Shown one piece after another: positions 7,818 to 16,235 of a DNA stretch of 64,000 bases. The notes below the pieces were generated by a model, which made no database searches, was not told the origin of the DNA, and worked only from the letters and a program-made list of their open reading frames with translations. The position numbers and the translations under genes were made by a program. The DNA is from Thainema sp966674685 (GTDB lineage: Bacteria; Cyanobacteriota; Cyanobacteriia; Phormidesmidales; Phormidesmidaceae): positions 1-64,000 of the forward strand of contig CBKWJC010000003.1 in assembly GCA_966674685.1 (NCBI GenBank), written 5' to 3'. How positions within the stretch are numbered: position 1 is the stretch's first letter; every line of letters begins with the position of its first letter.

Positions 7818-9446
7818 TCATGCCAGCGGGACTGCGATCGCAGGTTCCAGCATCGCCAGCGCCATTGGATCGGGTTGCGCCGCCAGCAACTCCGGGGCAT
7901 CGGCCTCAAACTGCTGGAAGTTTTCGATAAATCGCTCTGCGAGCGTCTGCGCCTGCTGCTCATAGGCTGCGGCGCTGATCCAGGTTTGATGCGGATTCAG
8001 CAATCGTGTCGGCACTCCTGGCACCTGTTCCGGAATCAGCACTTTAAAGATGGGATGAGCATGACAGGGAACGTGCTCCAGTGCGCCCGTCAGTGCTGCC
8101 GTCACCATTGCCCGCGTATAGGTCAGCGGAATGCGGTGCCCCACACCGTAAGCCCCACCTGACCAGCCTGTGTTGATCAGGTACACCGTCGCGTCGTGTT
8201 CCGAAATCCGATCGCCCAGCATTCGCGCATACACAGCCGGAGATCGCGGCATAAAGGGTTTACCGAAGCAGGCCGAAAAGACCGCTTGCGGCTCGGTGAT
8301 CCCCCGCTCCGTTCCGGCCAGTTTACTGGTGTAGCCGGAGATGAAATGGTACATGGCCTGCCGTTTGGTCAGTTTGGCAATCGGTGGCAGCACGCCGAAT
8401 GCATCTGCGGTTAGGAAAATAATCACCTTGGGATGGCGACCGATGCTAGGAATCACCGCATTGGGAATGTAATGCAATGGATAGGCTGCACGGGTATTCT
8501 CGGTTAAACTGCCGTCGTTGTAGTCCGGCTCACGCGTGCGAGCATCTAGCACCACGTTTTCCATCAGCGCCCCAAAGCGAATCGCGTCCCAAATTTGCGG
8601 CTCGGTCTCCGGCGACAGGCGAATGGTTTTGGCGTAGCAGCCGCCTTCAAAATTGAAAATGCCGTTGGGCGACCAGCCGTGCTCGTCATCGCCAATCAGT
8701 CGTCGATGCGGATCAGCAGACAGCGTGGTCTTGCCCGTTCCCGATAGGCCAAAGAATAGCGCCGTATTGCCCGCATCATCGACATTGGCAGAACTGTGCA
8801 TCGGCAATACACCCCGCTCCGTCAGGAAGAAGTTCATCATTGAAAAGACGGACTTTTTCATCTCGCCAGCATACTTGGAGCCGCCAATAATCACCAAGCG
8901 CTGCTCAATATTCATCACGATAAACGCTTCACTGCGGATTCCCGCCGTTAGTTCCGGATCACCATGCAGTCCCGGCATTGAAATCACGGTAATTTCCGGC
9001 TGGTGCTGCTTCAGATCCTCTGGCGTCGGTCGAATGAACATCTGATGGGCAAACAGATTATGGGTGGCCAACCCATTAATCACCCGTATTCCAACCCGAT
9101 ACTCTGGATCGGCTCCAGCAAAGCCATCAAATACATACACATCTCGTCCCTGCACATAGGCACAAACCTGCTGATAAAGCTGATCAAACTGGGCTTGGGC
9201 AATCGGCACGTTGACCGCGTTCCAGTCCACCTGATCGTGAATGCTGGGCTGATCGACAATAAAGCGATCGCAAGGTGATCGTCCGGTATAGCGTCCCGTT
9301 TCCACACATAACGCACCATTGGCGGCAAACTGGGCTTCGTGATGTGCGATCGCATGTTCGACCAGTTGCGGCACCGAGAGATTGTAATAAACCTGACCGA
9401 TATTCTTTAAGCTGAGAGCGGCAAGAGCCTCCGAGGGATTAAACAT
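7818..9446 (-). CDS. pckA: phosphoenolpyruvate carboxykinase (ATP)
   Basis: Catalyses oxaloacetate + ATP to phosphoenolpyruvate + CO2 + ADP, linking the TCA pool with gluconeogenesis. The 542 residues fit the ATP-dependent family. Visible motifs: P-loop GLSGTGKTTLS (233-243), the metal/nucleotide motif IGDDEHGW (251-258), the oxaloacetate-binding GRYTGRSP near residue 51, and IGGSKYAGEMKKS around 187-199. The start at 9446 (MFNPSEAL) is chosen over an ORF start at 9479 because GGAGATAGGTCT gives a well placed ribosome-binding site. Cyanobacteria more often rely on PEP carboxylase, so the enzyme is a variable trait. No partner gene nearby. Confidence 0.95.
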   Translation of the reverse strand: MFNPSEALAALSLKNIGQVYYNLSVPQLVEHAIAHHEAQFAANGALCVETGRYTGRSPCDRFIVDQPSIHDQVDWNAVNVPIAQAQFDQLYQQVCAYVQGRDVYVFDGFAGADPEYRVGIRVINGLATHNLFAHQMFIRPTPEDLKQHQPEITVISMPGLHGDPELTAGIRSEAFIVMNIEQRLVIIGGSKYAGEMKKSVFSMMNFFLTERGVLPMHSSANVDDAGNTALFFGLSGTGKTTLSADPHRRLIGDDEHGWSPNGIFNFEGGCYAKTIRLSPETEPQIWDAIRFGALMENVVLDARTREPDYNDGSLTENTRAAYPLHYIPNAVIPSIGRHPKVIIFLTADAFGVLPPIAKLTKRQAMYHFISGYTSKLAGTERGITEPQAVFSACFGKPFMPRSPAVYARMLGDRISEHDATVYLINTGWSGGAYGVGHRIPLTYTRAMVTAALTGALEHVPCHAHPIFKVLIPEQVPGVPTRLLNPHQTWISAAAYEQQAQTLAERFIENFQQFEADAPELLAAQPDPMALAMLEPAIAVPLA

Positions 9447-9857
9447 AGACCTATCTCCGCTGTAGCGCTGCGGGGCCAAACTTAGAGAATCCCTAGATGA
9501 TCAATCGTGTAGTGTCTGCTTCTCTATTTCTGACCTTATATGTCAATGTTCCCTAATTTATTGCGATTGGCATTATTTTGTATCGGGAAATACATAATTA
9601 ACATCAGTTTGTGCAGTGAATGAAGAGCAGGCAAAGGGCTGTAGAGGGATTTGAGGCTGTAGAGGGCTGTAAAGGGAGTCGTCGGGTGTGTTGCAGCGAA
9701 GCGAAACGCACCGAATAGGGGGGGTCAAGGAATCAAAGTATGAGTTTTGAGTTAAGCCAATCATTCAAAACTCAAAACTCAAAACTCAAAACTCCTCTCG
9801 CCTCACTCTCCAAAGATCTATAAACGGAGTCAACTCCAAAGATGGATAAGTGGCTTC
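9447..9857. repeat. intergenic mosaic of low-complexity repeats
   Basis: Holds repeated GGCTGTAGAGGG units (about 9637-9680) and four exact tandem copies of AAAACTC at 9767-9794, followed by CTCCTCTCGCCTCACTCTCC. The combination is repeated near 59590-59720 and 60110-60275. No gene is supported. Confidence 0.75.
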
Positions 9858-11135
9858 CTATGCCGTTGCTGATGTGAATGACAAATTCTGATCGCTCTCT
9901 TGCAGTAGTTCGCGATACAGGTTACTCAGCTCTGTAGCAACGCCGTCCCAACTGAACCGTTGTTCAACGTGCTGGCGCGCAGTTTGGCCAAGCTGGTTTT
10001 GCCAGTCGGGATTGTCTAAAATGCGCTGAATGGCCTGTGCAAAGCCCGCTACATCTTTGGCCGGAACTCGTAACCCCGTTTGTTCTGACAGAACGGTGAA
10101 CTGAAGACCACCCACATCGCTAGCGACCACGGGTGTGCCGCTTGCCATCGCTTCGATTGCCACCAGTCCAAAGGGTTCATAGTGACTCGGCACCACCACT
10201 ACATCGGCAGCAGCGTAGTAAATTGGCAAGTCGTCATCGCTGATTCGGCCTGGAAATTCGGTAAACGATTCCATGCCCAGACGGTTCACAATGCCTGCGA
10301 TGCGATCGCGTTCTTGGCCATCGCTGCGACCGGGACGACTGCCGCCCCCAATCACCAGACGGAGGTCGCGATCGCACTTCGCTGACTGGAGCTGATCCAC
10401 CGCTCGCACCAGAGTTTCAATTCCCTTGCGCGGGTCAAAGCGGCCCACGTAAACAACCATTTTTGTATCTAAATCAATGCCCAAATGCTGGCGGGCTTCA
10501 ATGCGGCTGATGGAACCAAAGCGCTCAACATCCGTGGCGCAGGGAATCACCTCGATTTGGCCTTGCTGGGAAACCTGCGATCGCAGATGCTGCTTTTCTT
10601 GAGGACTGGTTGCTATCACGCGATTAGCCTGCTCCAAACAGGCTTTCTCAACGGCCAATCGAGTTTTGGCAATCAGCGGCACCATCGACGTATTTTGGTA
10701 CTTCACAGCTCCCAAAGAGTGATAAGTATGCACCATCTGAACGGCTTGACGCTGTTGCAACTCTAGGCCAACCCAGCCCGATAGCCAGTAATTGGTATGA
10801 ACGAGGGGATAGTGAATCCCAAACTCTCGCTGGATGTCTAAAAACTGCTCAACGAAAGTCGGCAAGCAATTAAAAATTTCATCACGGGGAATAAAGTCTG
10901 CACTGCCCGCCGTCAGGCGGATAGTGCGACAGTTCTCAGAATGCTGAACGACACGTTCCTGTTCAGAACTGGTGCGGCGAGTCAATAGATCAACTTGCCA
11001 GCCTTGACGCGCCAATGCCTCTCCAACACAGCGGACATAGACATTTTGGCCACCCGCTTCTTCTTGTCCAATCTCAACGGCAGGGTCGCCATGAACAGAA
11101 ATCAGGGCGATATGGTTTGAATTTGGGGATAACAT
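9858..11135 (-). CDS. GT4-family glycosyltransferase (sucrose-phosphate-synthase-like)
   Basis: A GT-B retaining glycosyltransferase of about 425 residues. Near the N-terminus HGDP and EEAGGQNVYVRCVGEAL match the donor/acceptor glycine loop of the sucrose-phosphate/sucrose synthase group. The C-terminal half has VYVGRFDPRKGIETLV and the E-x7-E motif in EPFGLVAIEAMASGTP. It lacks the phosphatase domain and the long N-terminal regions of plant enzymes. The start at MLSPNSNHIALISVHGDP is preferred to one 63 bases upstream, since the extra residues are not family-like. The acceptor cannot be decided from sequence: sucrose phosphate synthesis or another glycosyl transfer is possible. Monocistronic. 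Confidence 0.82.
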   Translation of the reverse strand: MLSPNSNHIALISVHGDPAVEIGQEEAGGQNVYVRCVGEALARQGWQVDLLTRRTSSEQERVVQHSENCRTIRLTAGSADFIPRDEIFNCLPTFVEQFLDIQREFGIHYPLVHTNYWLSGWVGLELQQRQAVQMVHTYHSLGAVKYQNTSMVPLIAKTRLAVEKACLEQANRVIATSPQEKQHLRSQVSQQGQIEVIPCATDVERFGSISRIEARQHLGIDLDTKMVVYVGRFDPRKGIETLVRAVDQLQSAKCDRDLRLVIGGGSRPGRSDGQERDRIAGIVNRLGMESFTEFPGRISDDDLPIYYAAADVVVVPSHYEPFGLVAIEAMASGTPVVASDVGGLQFTVLSEQTGLRVPAKDVAGFAQAIQRILDNPDWQNQLGQTARQHVEQRFSWDGVATELSNLYRELLQESDQNLSFTSATA

Positions 11136-11723
11136 GATGGTTTTGTAAATGCTTTCCAGGATTGAATTCACAGCAACTCTGCTAAGCCAACTGGCCAACC
11201 AGCGGAAGAAAACACATGCAGCAGTCGGTAGTCGGTATGAATAAAAAACTACGAAAACAAAAATGAGGATAAAAATTGAGATTTAGAATGCAGAGCATAA
11301 TCTGCAACCGAAGGTGCTGTGAGTGCTGCATCTGGGCGCTGTCAGTACGCACGAATGAGTGGGTTAGCCAGAATGACCGATGGGCAACAATACCGTCAAG
11401 ACAGTCAGGATTGACGAGTCAAGTTGAACAGTGTTGTCATGCTTTTGTTCTAAGTCGTAGCGTTAAGGAACTTCATCAGTCTAAAAGTGCATTTATATTG
11501 TATAGAGCGGCCCTGTGGGCATACGTTAACTTTGATTGCAAATCTAGATAAAATCTGTATTTATTCATCTAAGTTTGATGGGTCATACAGGTCAAGCTTT
11601 GACAAATAAATATCAGCTAAATATCAGCACGATGTCAGTGGTTCTAAATTGCCTCTGATCCTGAACTGACTAGCGGTTAAGCAATTTAAAGCGTTGGTAT
11701 TGGCAAAAATCTGTGCGATCGCA
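11136..11723. other. intergenic, no gene
   Basis: AT-rich spacer between the glycosyltransferase and the tRNA. Contains short repeats such as AAATATCAGC around 11607-11628. Open frames here are short and show no family features. Confidence 0.5.
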
Positions 11724-11753
11724 TTTAGTTTTGGCAGCGTCATCTGCTATCAT
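11724..11753 (+). promoter_or_regulatory. candidate tRNA promoter
   Basis: TTTAGT (11724-11729) and TATCAT (11748-11753), spaced 18 bases, lie about 18 bases before the tRNA. Both boxes match consensus only partly. Confidence 0.4.
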
Positions 11754-11771
11754 AGTTATCCAGTTCCGCTT

Positions 11772-11860
11772 GGAGAGATGGCTGAGTGGTTGAAAGCGGC
11801 TCCCTGCTAAGGAGTTATGGGGGTTAAACTCCATCGAGGGTTCGAATCCCTCTCTCTCCG
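11772..11860 (+). tRNA. tRNA-Ser(GCU)
   Basis: An 89-base class II tRNA. The acceptor stem GGAGAGA pairs with TCTCTCC, the D arm is TGGCTGAGTGG, the anticodon stem-loop CTCC-CTGCTAA-GGAG carries GCT, there is a long variable arm (TATGGGGGTTAAACTCCATC), and the T arm is GAGGGTTCGAATCCCTC. The 3' CCA is not encoded. Reads AGC and AGU serine codons. Confidence 0.97.
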
Positions 11861-11886
11861 TTGAAAAACAGTTAAAAAACTAAAGG

Positions 11887-11912
11887 TAGGGGCGGATGGC
11901 CATCCGCCCCTA
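11887..11912. terminator. bidirectional palindromic terminator
   Basis: A 26-base perfect palindrome (TAGGGGCGGATGG and its complement) between the tRNA and the convergent peroxiredoxin-like gene, flanked by T-rich bases on the right side. Confidence 0.6.
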
Positions 11913-11931
11913 TTTGTCTAAACTACGGCAC

Positions 11932-12489
11932 CTACACACAACAGGTTTGCACCACCGATAGCAGCGCGTCTACGGGTGCATTGTGAGATAAGAACGAGAA
12001 CAGGTGGGCATACTGCAAACGTCCAGCTTTATCCAGCAAAAACTGAGCGGGTAGTGGCGCACCGAGCGCTTGCCCTAATCCGTAGCGGCGAAATACGTCA
12101 CAGGTTGGATCGCTGAGCAGCGGAATTTCTAGCGACAAATCTCGCACGACAATTTCGCTTTGAGCATAGTCTGTACTCGTAATCATCAACACATCTATGC
12201 CCAGTTGCTGAAACTGTTGATAGCTCTGGTTAAGCGCCTTGATATGGGGAAAACAGAGCGGGCAGTACTGATTTTCGGTAAAGATGCGGGTAAATGCTAA
12301 AAGAATTGGGCGTCTAGCCTGAATTTGCTGAGACAGCCGAATGAACTGCTGCTGTTGAATGCAAAAAAGTTCAAAATCAGGCGTCAGTTGGTTCACTGAG
12401 AACACTGGCGTAGCGGGCTGAGGAAACAGGTTCTGTAAGAATCGGCGGTTGACCAGTCCCTCAAAGTTGGTGGAGGTCAAGATAGGCAT
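11932..12489 (-). CDS. peroxiredoxin-like (AhpC/TSA, redoxin) protein
   Basis: 185 residues with a thioredoxin fold of the redoxin/AhpC-TSA type. The segment LLAFTRIFTENQYCPLCFPH carries a CPLC pair at the usual peroxidatic position; then follow LGIDVLMITSTD, IPLLSDPTCDVFRRYG and PAQFLLDKAGRLQYAHLF. Canonical peroxiredoxins have a T-x2-C motif, which is altered here to a CxxC-like active site. Peroxide reduction or general disulfide exchange is therefore possible. The C-terminus ends CCV. No signal peptide, so cytoplasmic. It converges on the tRNA and shares the palindromic terminator. Confidence 0.75.
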   Translation of the reverse strand: MPILTSTNFEGLVNRRFLQNLFPQPATPVFSVNQLTPDFELFCIQQQQFIRLSQQIQARRPILLAFTRIFTENQYCPLCFPHIKALNQSYQQFQQLGIDVLMITSTDYAQSEIVVRDLSLEIPLLSDPTCDVFRRYGLGQALGAPLPAQFLLDKAGRLQYAHLFSFLSHNAPVDALLSVVQTCCV

Positions 12490-12687
12490 TGATCAAGGAC
12501 TTTATCACTAACAACAGCAAACGACACGAATAAGAGCGATCGCAGATATAACGCTAAAACACCTGCCACTTCGTCTAGAAACAGCAGGTGCATCAAATTG
12601 ATTGGCGTTGATCTAAATTGATCGTTTTTGTTGATCTGTTGATCTTTAAAAGAGATTCAAACGGTCGAAACAACCGATGAGTACTGG

Positions 12688-12858
12688 CTATGACACAGAA
12701 GCAGCTACAAAAAACAGGCCGCCAACCAGTGCGATCGCACCAATTCCTAAAATGACATAGTTAACCATCTGCCCTTTAGAAGGGGGTTCTGCCTGATACA
12801 TTTTCGGTTCGACCGCGAAGTTATTTAGGCGACCACCCTCTTCACTTGTATATGGCAT
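12688..12858 (-). CDS. psb34: Psb34 (ssl1498-type HLIP-like photosystem II assembly protein)
   Basis: A 56-residue protein: MPYTSEEGGRLNNFAVEPKM, a linker with QAEPPSKGQMVNY, and one membrane helix (VILGIGAIALVGGLFFVAAS). The conserved N-terminal TSEEGGRLNNFA and the single helix match the ssl1498 family, described as Psb34, which binds photosystem II assembly intermediates near CP47 and resembles high-light-inducible proteins. A GAGG ribosome-binding site lies eight bases before the ATG. Too short for routine ORF length cut-offs. Monocistronic. Confidence 0.85.
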   Translation of the reverse strand: MPYTSEEGGRLNNFAVEPKMYQAEPPSKGQMVNYVILGIGAIALVGGLFFVAASVS

Positions 12859-13266
12859 GTGAAATCCTCAATACATTTCTTATTAGACCCAATGTAACTT
12901 AACTTAACAAAAAACACAAATGCACCATCGGGTATATTTCGAGATGTAATGCAAAGTCTGTCTGCCCATCGCGTCACGTATCGCCCACAACATCGCTGGG
13001 GATCATCGCCTCAATTTGAATGTTTGGTACTACAATCCAAGCACGACTGTTAGGAACGGCTGTCAAGTCCAACTGTCAAGATTTGCTCACTCGCTCAACC
13101 TCAATGCCCGACTGCGGGGGGAGATTCGATTTTGCTGCTCCACGTATTATGACTCTGCGAAGTTATGTGGCAGCGTCAATCGGTCTTGACCAGACTATGC
13201 CAGATTTTTGACAGACCCAAATAACCAATACTACTGTTGACATTACATTTGTGTAGGCAATCGATT
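12859..13266. other. divergent intergenic region psb34 / argC
   Basis: Holds the promoters of psb34 (leftward) and argC (rightward). A TTGACA hexamer at 13237-13242 is 25 bases before the argC ATG. An open frame at 13020-13211 has no recognisable features and is not called. Confidence 0.5.
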
Positions 13267-14322
13267 ATGGGCGATTCTGGGCTATCCATTGGAATTATTG
13301 GTGCGTCAGGTTACGGCGGCATTCAACTGGTTAGGCTGCTCAGTGAACATCCTAAAACAGAGATTGTGTATCTCGGTGGTGACAGCAGCGCGGGACAGGC
13401 ATTTTCCGATATTTATCCGCACTTGACGCGCCAGTTTGACCTCAAAGTAGAAGCGATTGATCTAGATGAAATCGCCCGTCGCTGCGATGTCGTTTTCCTA
13501 TCCCTACCCAACGGTTTAGCCTGTGAGATGGCTCCGCCCCTGCTGGAAAAAGGGTGCAAGGTGCTTGACCTGTCAGCCGACTATCGCTTCTCGGATTTGG
13601 GCACCTATGAAATGTGGTACGGCAAAGAACGACAGGATAAAGCCGCTGCGGAAACAGCAGTGTATGGTCTGCCAGAGCTGTATCGCGATCGCATTGCTGA
13701 AGCACAACTCATTGGCTGTCCGGGCTGCTATCCGACTGCCAGCCTATTAGCTCTATCGCCGTTAATGAAGCAGGGGCTGATCCTGACCGAAACCGCGATT
13801 GTCGATGCCAAATCCGGTACATCCGGTGGCGGGCGGCAGGCCAAAACGCACTTGCTGCTGGCCGAAGCAGATAATTCTCTAGCCGCTTATGGCGTGGCTC
13901 GTCACCGCCACACGCCCGAAATCGAGCAAATCTGTAGCCGCTTAGCCGGACATGAGGTGTTGGTGCAGTTTACACCCCACCTAATCCCGATGGTGCGCGG
14001 TATCCTAGCTACGGTTTATGCCACGCTGCGCGATCCAGGGCTGGTGCGCGACGATTTATTGACAATCTATAGCGCCTTCTACCGCAACTGCCCCTGGGTC
14101 AAGATGCTGCCCAATGGCGTTTATCCCCAAACGAAATGGGCCTACGGCACCAATAATTGCTACATCGGGATTGAGGTCGATCCCCGCACCGACCGCGTCA
14201 TCGTCATGTCGGCAATTGATAATCTCATGAAGGGACAAGCCGGACAGGCCGTACAGTGTCTCAACATCATGATGGGCTGGGACGAAACCCTAGGGTTGCC
14301 CCAAATGAGCTTCTATCCTTAG
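13267..14322 (+). CDS. argC: N-acetyl-gamma-glutamyl-phosphate reductase
   Basis: Third step of arginine synthesis: NADPH-dependent reduction of N-acetylglutamyl-5-phosphate to the semialdehyde. 351 residues. The Rossmann motif is IIGASGYGGIQLVRLL, the catalytic cysteine is in LIGCPGCYPTASLL, and GTSGGGR plus the histidine segment HRHTPEIEQ follow. The C-terminus ends in GLPQMSFYP, usual for cyanobacterial ArgC. The start at MGDSGLSIGI is preferred to a TTG 30 bases upstream. Single gene; a hairpin follows the stop. Confidence 0.96.
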   Translation: MGDSGLSIGIIGASGYGGIQLVRLLSEHPKTEIVYLGGDSSAGQAFSDIYPHLTRQFDLKVEAIDLDEIARRCDVVFLSLPNGLACEMAPPLLEKGCKVLDLSADYRFSDLGTYEMWYGKERQDKAAAETAVYGLPELYRDRIAEAQLIGCPGCYPTASLLALSPLMKQGLILTETAIVDAKSGTSGGGRQAKTHLLLAEADNSLAAYGVARHRHTPEIEQICSRLAGHEVLVQFTPHLIPMVRGILATVYATLRDPGLVRDDLLTIYSAFYRNCPWVKMLPNGVYPQTKWAYGTNNCYIGIEVDPRTDRVIVMSAIDNLMKGQAGQAVQCLNIMMGWDETLGLPQMSFYP

Positions 14323-14343
14323 CGTTACGCCCATAGATCTAAC

Positions 14344-14378
14344 GGTTGATGTGCCACACTGGGCGCGACACATCAACC
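14344..14378 (+). terminator. hairpin after argC
   Basis: Ten-base-pair stem (14344-14353 with 14369-14378) 22 bases after the argC stop. No clear T tract, so termination strength is uncertain. Confidence 0.45.
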
Positions 14379-14514
14379 CTCAAACTGATTACAATGAAGT
14401 TGACAGACGGCTCAAATTAAGATTGACCCTCCCAAATCCGCATCTATACTCTGGCAGGGGAAATCTAAAAATGGTATAAAAAAACAGAACATGCGAACTA
14501 AAGGTGGCATGGCT

Positions 14515-15144
14515 ATGGGTTTATTTCAGCGCATACAAGATTCCTTGGGCTGGAGCGAAACAAGTCAATACGACTATATCTACGACGCCAACCAGGATGC
14601 CGATTATGACAATGGCTATGATGCACCGACCGCATCAGCCTATTCGACTCCGCCGCAAGCTGCCCCGAGTGCTTCCCTGCCGCCTACTACTCATTCAATG
14701 CCTGCTGGCAATCCCGCCAATAACAATATCGTGGCGATGCCCGGTTTGGGATTAAAGCAGGTTGAGTTTATGGTGCTAGAACCCGAGTCGTTTGAAGATA
14801 TGCCACGCGCGATCGCAGCTTTGCGAGAGCGCAAAGCCGTTATTTTAAATCTCGATCGGATGGATCCAGATCAGGCCCAGCGCGCCGTTGATTATGTTGC
14901 TGGCGGCACCTTTGCCATTGATGGTGACCAAGAACGCCTCGGTGAAACCATCTTTCTCTTCACGCCCAGCTTTGTCCATATCAATCGTCCTGGCAGCGCA
15001 GATACCGCAGCCCAGTCTGCTACATCAACCACTCATCAAGCTTCTTCTCAACCCAGACCCACCTCATCGGGTGTACCACCCTTTGTACCCAATGCATCTA
15101 GTGGCTACCCCTATCCAGCAGCCTACTCGCAGCAAGAGTACTAG
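14515..15144 (+). CDS. sepF: cell division protein SepF
   Basis: SepF (Cdv2 in cyanobacteria) tethers FtsZ filaments to the membrane at the Z ring. The N-terminal MGLFQRIQDSLGW is the amphipathic membrane helix. An acidic, Pro/Ser-rich linker follows (residues 15-75). The conserved SepF fold spans about 80-155 with VMVLEPESFED-like, AVILNLDRMD, QRAVDYVAGGTFAIDGD and IFLFTPSFV segments. The tail is Pro/Ser/Tyr rich. ATG codons at 14491, 14509 and 14515 are in frame; AAAGGTGG is best spaced for 14515. Its partner ftsZ is in this window at 57000. Confidence 0.93.
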   Translation: MGLFQRIQDSLGWSETSQYDYIYDANQDADYDNGYDAPTASAYSTPPQAAPSASLPPTTHSMPAGNPANNNIVAMPGLGLKQVEFMVLEPESFEDMPRAIAALRERKAVILNLDRMDPDQAQRAVDYVAGGTFAIDGDQERLGETIFLFTPSFVHINRPGSADTAAQSATSTTHQASSQPRPTSSGVPPFVPNASSGYPYPAAYSQQEY

Positions 15145-15244
15145 ATTCAGCAGTCCCAAGATGTCTACAGCCTGCCGCAGAATAGCAATACTCACTTCAC
15201 AAGCGTTTCACCAATAGCTAATCATGAGCAGCCAATAGGCTGAT

Positions 15245-15937
15245 CTATAGCTCAAAGTTAAACCCTTTTTGCTTAAGCTGTTTATACTTGGCCTCGTCAA
15301 ACTGGTAAAGCTTGGCAGCGCGATGGGCCACCCCCTGCTGCTTTTCATCTAGTTCAAGTAGCAAATCCATCTTGAGGATTTTTTTGCGAAAGTTACGTTT
15401 GTCCAGTGGTGCTTCTAGAACCGTTTCATAGAGCCGCTGTAGTTCCGTCAGTGTAAACTTATCAGGCAAAAGTTCAAACCCAATCGGTTCATAACGGACT
15501 TTGCCCTTGAGCCGCTGCAACGCAGCGTGCAAAATAGCTTCGTGATCAAATGCCAGCGGCGGCAATTCCTGTACCGGAAACCACTCTGCCGCACTGGCAT
15601 CGGTTGCGGCTTGAACTGCATGTTCGACCAAATTAACCAGCGCATAGTACGCCACTGAAACAACGCGATCGCCAGGGTGGCGATCGGGCTGGCTAAAGGT
15701 ATAAAGCTGTTCTAGAAAAATATTGTGTAATCCAGTTTCTTCAGCCAACTCACGGCGAGCGGCATCCTCTAGCGATTCGTCAATATGCACGAAGCCTCCC
15801 GGTAGTGCCCACTGTCCTTTGAACGGTTCTAGATTGCGCTGAATCAGCATAATTTGGAGCTGATAGCGGTCGTCAAAGCCGAAGATTACACAGTCAACGG
15901 CGAGAGCAGGGCGCGGAAATTCATAGGTGTAAGGCAT
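15245..15937 (-). CDS. Nudix hydrolase with winged-helix domain, NrtR-like
   Basis: 230 residues. The N-terminal Nudix domain has an intact box G48-x5-E54-x7-R62-E63-x2-E66-E67-x-G69 (GGFVHIDESLEDAARRELAE), so hydrolysis, probably of ADP-ribose or NADH-like compounds, is plausible. The C-terminal half (about 145-230) resembles the winged helix of NrtR, with FTLTELQRLYE and RNFRKKIL. The NrtR family controls NAD genes and senses ADP-ribose. The leftward transhydrogenase genes follow it on the right. Whether this protein is enzyme, repressor or both cannot be told from sequence. Confidence 0.82.
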   Translation of the reverse strand: MPYTYEFPRPALAVDCVIFGFDDRYQLQIMLIQRNLEPFKGQWALPGGFVHIDESLEDAARRELAEETGLHNIFLEQLYTFSQPDRHPGDRVVSVAYYALVNLVEHAVQAATDASAAEWFPVQELPPLAFDHEAILHAALQRLKGKVRYEPIGFELLPDKFTLTELQRLYETVLEAPLDKRNFRKKILKMDLLLELDEKQQGVAHRAAKLYQFDEAKYKQLKQKGFNFEL

Positions 15938-16060
15938 ACGAACGAGCTGAATGGTAAGGCTATATCCGAAACGGATTCTAGCCTAGTCCAGCGGTCAGTG
16001 TATGTTACTAGGTCAATCAGAGCATTGCATATCGCGACTGCAATCTTGCCACAAAAACCA

Positions 16061-16105
16061 AAACGGTAATGTTGCCGCCGCATTGCGGCGGCAACATTAC
16101 CGTTT
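16061..16105 (-). terminator. 21-bp perfect hairpin terminator of the pnt genes
   Basis: A perfect 21-base-pair stem with a three-base loop. On the minus strand it is followed by TGGTTTTTG. It lies about 130 bases after pntB, whose transcript it should end. Confidence 0.75.
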
Positions 16106-16235
16106 CTGATTACCATGAATAGGTTCAGACCGTTCAGACCAATTTTCTAGTTCTAATCAAGCTCCCTCGCCCCTGTCTCCCCTGCTCCTAACCGATTAAC
16201 ATCACAGCGGAAAAAAGAGTAAAGGTTTACTGACG